From NCBI RefSeq assembly GCF_000296505.1, contig NZ_JH815209.1, forward strand, positions 376,908-440,907: DNA of 64,000 nt, given 5' to 3'. Of this stretch, positions 61,013 through 64,000 are shown piece by piece. The stretch is from Schaalia turicensis ACS-279-V-Col4 (lineage in GTDB: Bacteria; Actinomycetota; Actinomycetes; Actinomycetales; Actinomycetaceae). The notes under the pieces are model-generated. The model was not told the origin of the DNA and ran no database searches. It saw only the letters and a program-made list of their open reading frames with translations. Within the stretch, counting starts at the first letter, position 1. Each line of letters starts with the position of its first letter. A program made the translations under genes and the position numbers.

Positions 61013-62757
61013 GTGGCTTCCTCCCACAATTCAAGAGGAGTCGACACTACGGTCCCACCCGACGCCTTCGGCAGGGTCATCACGAACGAGGCTCCTTCGC
61101 CAATCTTTCCTGTCGCAACCAAAGTACCCCCGTGAAGCGCCACGTCCTCTGCAGAAATGGACAGACCCAACCCGGTACCACCCGTTGTACGTTTACGCGA
61201 AGAATCCGCGCGGAAGAAGCGGTCAAAAACGTGGGAGGCTGTTTCCTCACTCATACCGGCGCCATGGTCGCGCACTCTGACAGCAACGTCTGTTTGACTC
61301 TGAGCGACCGTAATATCAACCGGAGTTCCTTCAGCGAATTCAAGAGCATTCACGAGAAGATTGCGTAGCACGCGCTCGATACGACGCACATCAATCGGGC
61401 ACGCGCACCGTTCTTCGCCCGCGTGAAGTGCGACGGGTACACCCAGTCGATATGCCAGCTCAGTATTAGCTTCAATAACCCTGGCAACAACCGTCTTCAG
61501 GTCCGTCATTTCAGCTTCAAGATCAGCTGAGCGAGCATCGTAGCGTGAAATCTCAAGCAGATCGGTAAACAGTGAATCCATTCGTTCTGTCTGATCGTGG
61601 AGAAGTTCAGCCGATCGTTTCGCCGGAGCGGGTAGGACATCCCGGTTATCCCAGATGACTGAATCCGCCATCTTGATTGTCGTCAAAGGCGTTCGAAGTT
61701 CGTGGGACACATCGGAAACGAAGCGCTGCTGAAGCTGTGAGAGCTCGTCATATTCTTCGATCTTTAATTGTAAGGATTCAGCCATCAGGTTGAAGGCCCC
61801 CGACAGCTGTGCCATTTCGTCACTGCCCTTCACGTCAAGACGAACGTCCAGATCACCGGTAGCAAGTTTCTTCGCCGCATCTGCCGTTTTGCGAACGGGA
61901 CGAAGCAACTGAAATAGCATCCAAAACGCGCCAACTGGCAGAGCAATCATCAAGGGAGTGGCGGCGACCAAAAGGACACGCATCACCATATTCACCTGGC
62001 GCTGATCGGAGGCAAGGGAATAGACGATGTACAGTTCGTGCGTTCCTGCTCGAGGAAGACGCACCGTCGTTCCGACAAGGATTCCCGGATCCACGTGATC
62101 GCCGTTGGCTGGGATGGCAACAGACTTCCACTGAGCCTGTCCCCCGTTTTGCACGGCATCGCGCATTTCGGTGTCGATCAACGCATCAACATTCGCGTCG
62201 ACGATCTGGTTGATACGGAACGTCGATGTCGAGGTCTGAGAACGCAAGAGAATAACAGAAACAGCACCCGCACCACCGGCAGATGCCCGAATGTTCTGAA
62301 CAACCTGACGGGCAGCTTCCTGAACCTGATCGGGAGTTGAAGCCGTTGACTGGTCGAAAACAACCTGGGCGCTTGAAAAACGCAGGGCTGCGTCTTCGAG
62401 GATCTGAGTTCGACGCGACTCAAATGCGGTATCTTTCAACTCAGCAGACACGAGCAGTCCGAAAACAGTGATCACTCCGAGGGCTGCAACCGTGATCGCT
62501 AAAGCCGAACGAAGTGATAGCGAGGCGCGGACCGCGCGCGCAGGCCCAGAGCGATAGACGGCTGTGTAGACACGCGAGTTCGTCCACTTACGCACACGCG
62601 AACGAAGGCTCTGAACCCACTTCTTCAGCCGCGGATACTTGTGATAAGGCGTGTCAGGCGAGCTGGCAACATCGCTGGTTGAAGCCACCGCGTCATCTTG
62701 AACGAGCTCCGAGTCAGTGTCGCTTGCCACGCCACGGTCAGGCGCCTGCGCCGGCAC
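61009..62757 (-). CDS. mtrB: Sensor histidine kinase MtrB
   Basis: 582 residues: basic cytoplasmic start, two membrane segments around an extracellular sensor (~residues 85-255), HAMP, phospho-acceptor His in FVSDVSHELRTPLTTIKMAD, and an ATPase domain with VRVRDHGAGMSEETASHVFD and TTGGTGLGLSISAEDVALHG. GTG start overlapping mtrA by 20 bases. Signals through MtrA to cell-wall and division genes. Confidence 0.95.
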   Translation of the reverse strand: MPAQAPDRGVASDTDSELVQDDAVASTSDVASSPDTPYHKYPRLKKWVQSLRSRVRKWTNSRVYTAVYRSGPARAVRASLSLRSALAITVAALGVITVFGLLVSAELKDTAFESRRTQILEDAALRFSSAQVVFDQSTASTPDQVQEAARQVVQNIRASAGGAGAVSVILLRSQTSTSTFRINQIVDANVDALIDTEMRDAVQNGGQAQWKSVAIPANGDHVDPGILVGTTVRLPRAGTHELYIVYSLASDQRQVNMVMRVLLVAATPLMIALPVGAFWMLFQLLRPVRKTADAAKKLATGDLDVRLDVKGSDEMAQLSGAFNLMAESLQLKIEEYDELSQLQQRFVSDVSHELRTPLTTIKMADSVIWDNRDVLPAPAKRSAELLHDQTERMDSLFTDLLEISRYDARSADLEAEMTDLKTVVARVIEANTELAYRLGVPVALHAGEERCACPIDVRRIERVLRNLLVNALEFAEGTPVDITVAQSQTDVAVRVRDHGAGMSEETASHVFDRFFRADSSRKRTTGGTGLGLSISAEDVALHGGTLVATGKIGEGASFVMTLPKASGGTVVSTPLELWEEAT

Positions 62758-63418
62758 GGTAGCCGACTCCCCTCACCGTGATAACAACTTCAGGCTTTTC
62801 CGGATCTCGTTCGATCTTCGAACGCAGACGCTGGATATGAACATTCACAAGACGTGTGTCCGCCGCATGGCGGTACCCCCACACCTGCTCAAGAAGTTCT
62901 TCTCGGCTAAACACCTTCCACGGTGCTCGCGCCAGCGCAACAAGAAGATCGAATTCAAGCGGGGTCAGCGAAATTGCTTCGCCCCCACGCATGACCTCGT
63001 GCCCAGGAACATCAATCTCGACGTCATTAATCGACAGCTTTTCGTCACCTGAGTCGTCACGCCCACGCAGACGTGCACGAATTCGAGCAACAAGCTCCTT
63101 CGGCTTAAACGGCTTTGCCACATAGTCGTCCGCACCTGCTTCAAGGCCAGCCACAACATCTGACGTATCCGTGCGAGCGGTCAGCATGACAATCGGAACA
63201 TCCGACTCCAGACGAATCTGTCGGCAGACTTCAATACCGTCGATACCGGGCAACATGAGATCCAAGAGGATCAAATCAGGATTCGACGCGTGGAAAGCCG
63301 CGAGCGCTCCGCTTCCATCTGAGCAGGTGGCGATAGCAAATCCTTCGGCTTCTAATACGATGCCAATCATCTCTGCAAGGGCGACGTCATCGTCGACTAC
63401 TAGGATTCGCAAAGTCAT
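62738..63418 (-). CDS. mtrA: Response regulator MtrA
   Basis: OmpR-family regulator, 226 residues. Phospho-acceptor Asp53 (LILLDLMLPGIDG), switch Thr in VMLTARTD and Lys in YVAKPFKP; winged helix LTPLEFDLLVALARAPWKVF with VNVHIQRLRSKIERDP. No Shine-Dalgarno precedes the ATG; a 17-base palindrome ends four bases before it. Confidence 0.96.
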   Translation of the reverse strand: MTLRILVVDDDVALAEMIGIVLEAEGFAIATCSDGSGALAAFHASNPDLILLDLMLPGIDGIEVCRQIRLESDVPIVMLTARTDTSDVVAGLEAGADDYVAKPFKPKELVARIRARLRGRDDSGDEKLSINDVEIDVPGHEVMRGGEAISLTPLEFDLLVALARAPWKVFSREELLEQVWGYRHAADTRLVNVHIQRLRSKIERDPEKPEVVITVRGVGYRAGAGA

Positions 63419-63422
63419 ATAA

Positions 63423-63439
63423 CGATCGTGTCACGATCG
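63423..63439. promoter_or_regulatory. Palindrome at the mtrA start
   Basis: CGATCGTG-T-CACGATCG, perfect 8-1-8 symmetry, four bases upstream of the mtrA ATG where a ribosome site would be. Confidence 0.6.
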
Positions 63440-63573
63440 AACGGTTTTTGTGACTCGACTCGCCAAATGGTTCAGCGTTACCCTTTTTCGCTGCCCATTT
63501 TCCTTATCTTTTTATCGTCTCATGCCATACTTTTTTCATCTTCATTGATTGAAGTGACCTCCAGAGAGCCGTC

Positions 63574-64000
63574 ATGACTGATTCACACGACTTCCGCCAC
63601 CTCCACGTGGGTTCATGGGGAGAACCGGATTCTCCGAACACTCCACAGTTCCACCCACAGGACAATGCCACTGTGTGTGCCTCTCAGGATCCTTCGTCCG
63701 CTCAGGGCTTCAATCAGCCTCCCATTCAGGCAATGAACTCCACGCCGATGTCGCCCGGTTCCCCCTCCCCAGTTCAGCCCGGAATTGTCCCCCTGCGCCC
63801 ACTGGGCGTGGGTGACCTGTTTTCTGGAACGTTCGAGGCTCTTTCAAAGAACCCGTTCGTCTTGTTCATTCTTCCCGGAATCGTCACGATTGTTGCTGGG
63901 ATCATTACGCTCGTCACGATCTATTTCGCGTTACCGAATTTCACGTCGCTTGTTGATTTTGACGGTCGCATATCGACCGATGACCTGTCGACAATCGGGA
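63574..64000 (+). CDS. Membrane protein with proline-rich N-terminus (3' end cut)
   Basis: 142 codons visible. A disordered Pro/Ser/Gln-rich part of ~75 residues precedes PLRPLGVGDLFSGTFEALSK, then a hydrophobic segment (VLFILPGIVTIVAGIITLVT). The PLxxGDLFSGTFxxLxxNP pattern is typical of multi-pass actinobacterial proteins with a YciC/GDPD-like membrane domain beside mtrAB. Weak ribosome site. Function unknown. Confidence 0.75.
   Translation, partial: MTDSHDFRHLHVGSWGEPDSPNTPQFHPQDNATVCASQDPSSAQGFNQPPIQAMNSTPMSPGSPSPVQPGIVPLRPLGVGDLFSGTFEALSKNPFVLFILPGIVTIVAGIITLVTIYFALPNFTSLVDFDGRISTDDLSTIG

Overview
This 64 kb window comes from a chromosome of the high-GC Gram-positive Actinomycetaceae (Actinomyces/Schaalia-type); the species cannot be fixed from the sequence. 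The actinobacterial markers are mtrA-mtrB-lpqB, a DUF3097 protein beside hrcA-dnaJ, two clpP genes with clpX, an IclR-type regulator divergent from leuCD, and many GTG starts. The fermentative genes (pyruvate formate-lyase and its activase, a zinc alcohol dehydrogenase) suit a facultative anaerobe of mucosal surfaces. Most genes lie on the minus strand. Convergent gene pairs are often separated by long perfect hairpins that can terminate both strands. No rRNA and no CRISPR array are present.

Layout. 0-5 kb: partial homoserine dehydrogenase, then pflB, a separate glycyl-radical subunit gene (grcA-like) and pflA; the pyruvate formate-lyase is split into two polypeptides. 5-20 kb: an adenosine deaminase-family gene, galM, the hrcA-dnaJ-rsmE heat-shock operon with a CIRCE operator, DUF3097, an OPT transporter, a cupin, lepA-trmB-hemW and a TPR protein. 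20-25 kb: rpsT, comEA-comEC-holA and proC. 25-34 kb: valS, a decayed DUF1801 gene, a long-chain acyl-CoA ligase and a MacAB-like export operon with a cysteine-repeat lipoprotein. This block is richer in GC than its surroundings, and the shift begins inside valS. 34-41 kb: chorismate mutase, clpX, clpP2, clpP1, tig and a drug-efflux MFS gene.

41.3-44.2 kb is a small accessory island bounded by near-identical 21-bp direct repeats and ending beside tRNA-Gly. It holds small unrecognised genes, the C-terminal remnant of an ADP-ribosyltransferase toxin followed by a likely immunity gene, an excisionase-like protein, a small membrane protein and a broken AP2/integrase-arm-like protein. 44-47 kb has tRNA-Pro, an alcohol dehydrogenase, a HicB-like antitoxin without a partner, tRNA-His and a 93-bp tandem repeat array.

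47-64 kb is a conserved envelope and biosynthesis block on the minus strand: an ATP-grasp ligase, ddl, gpsA, plsC, a diacylglycerol kinase-family gene, murA, leuD-leuC with the divergent regulator, hpf, comF and mtrA-mtrB-lpqB. A partial membrane-protein gene runs off the right edge.

The points most worth following are the split pyruvate formate-lyase, the toxin/immunity island with its flanking repeats, a DnaA-box-like motif upstream of both competence loci, and the constant-core, variable-spacer 93-bp repeat array.
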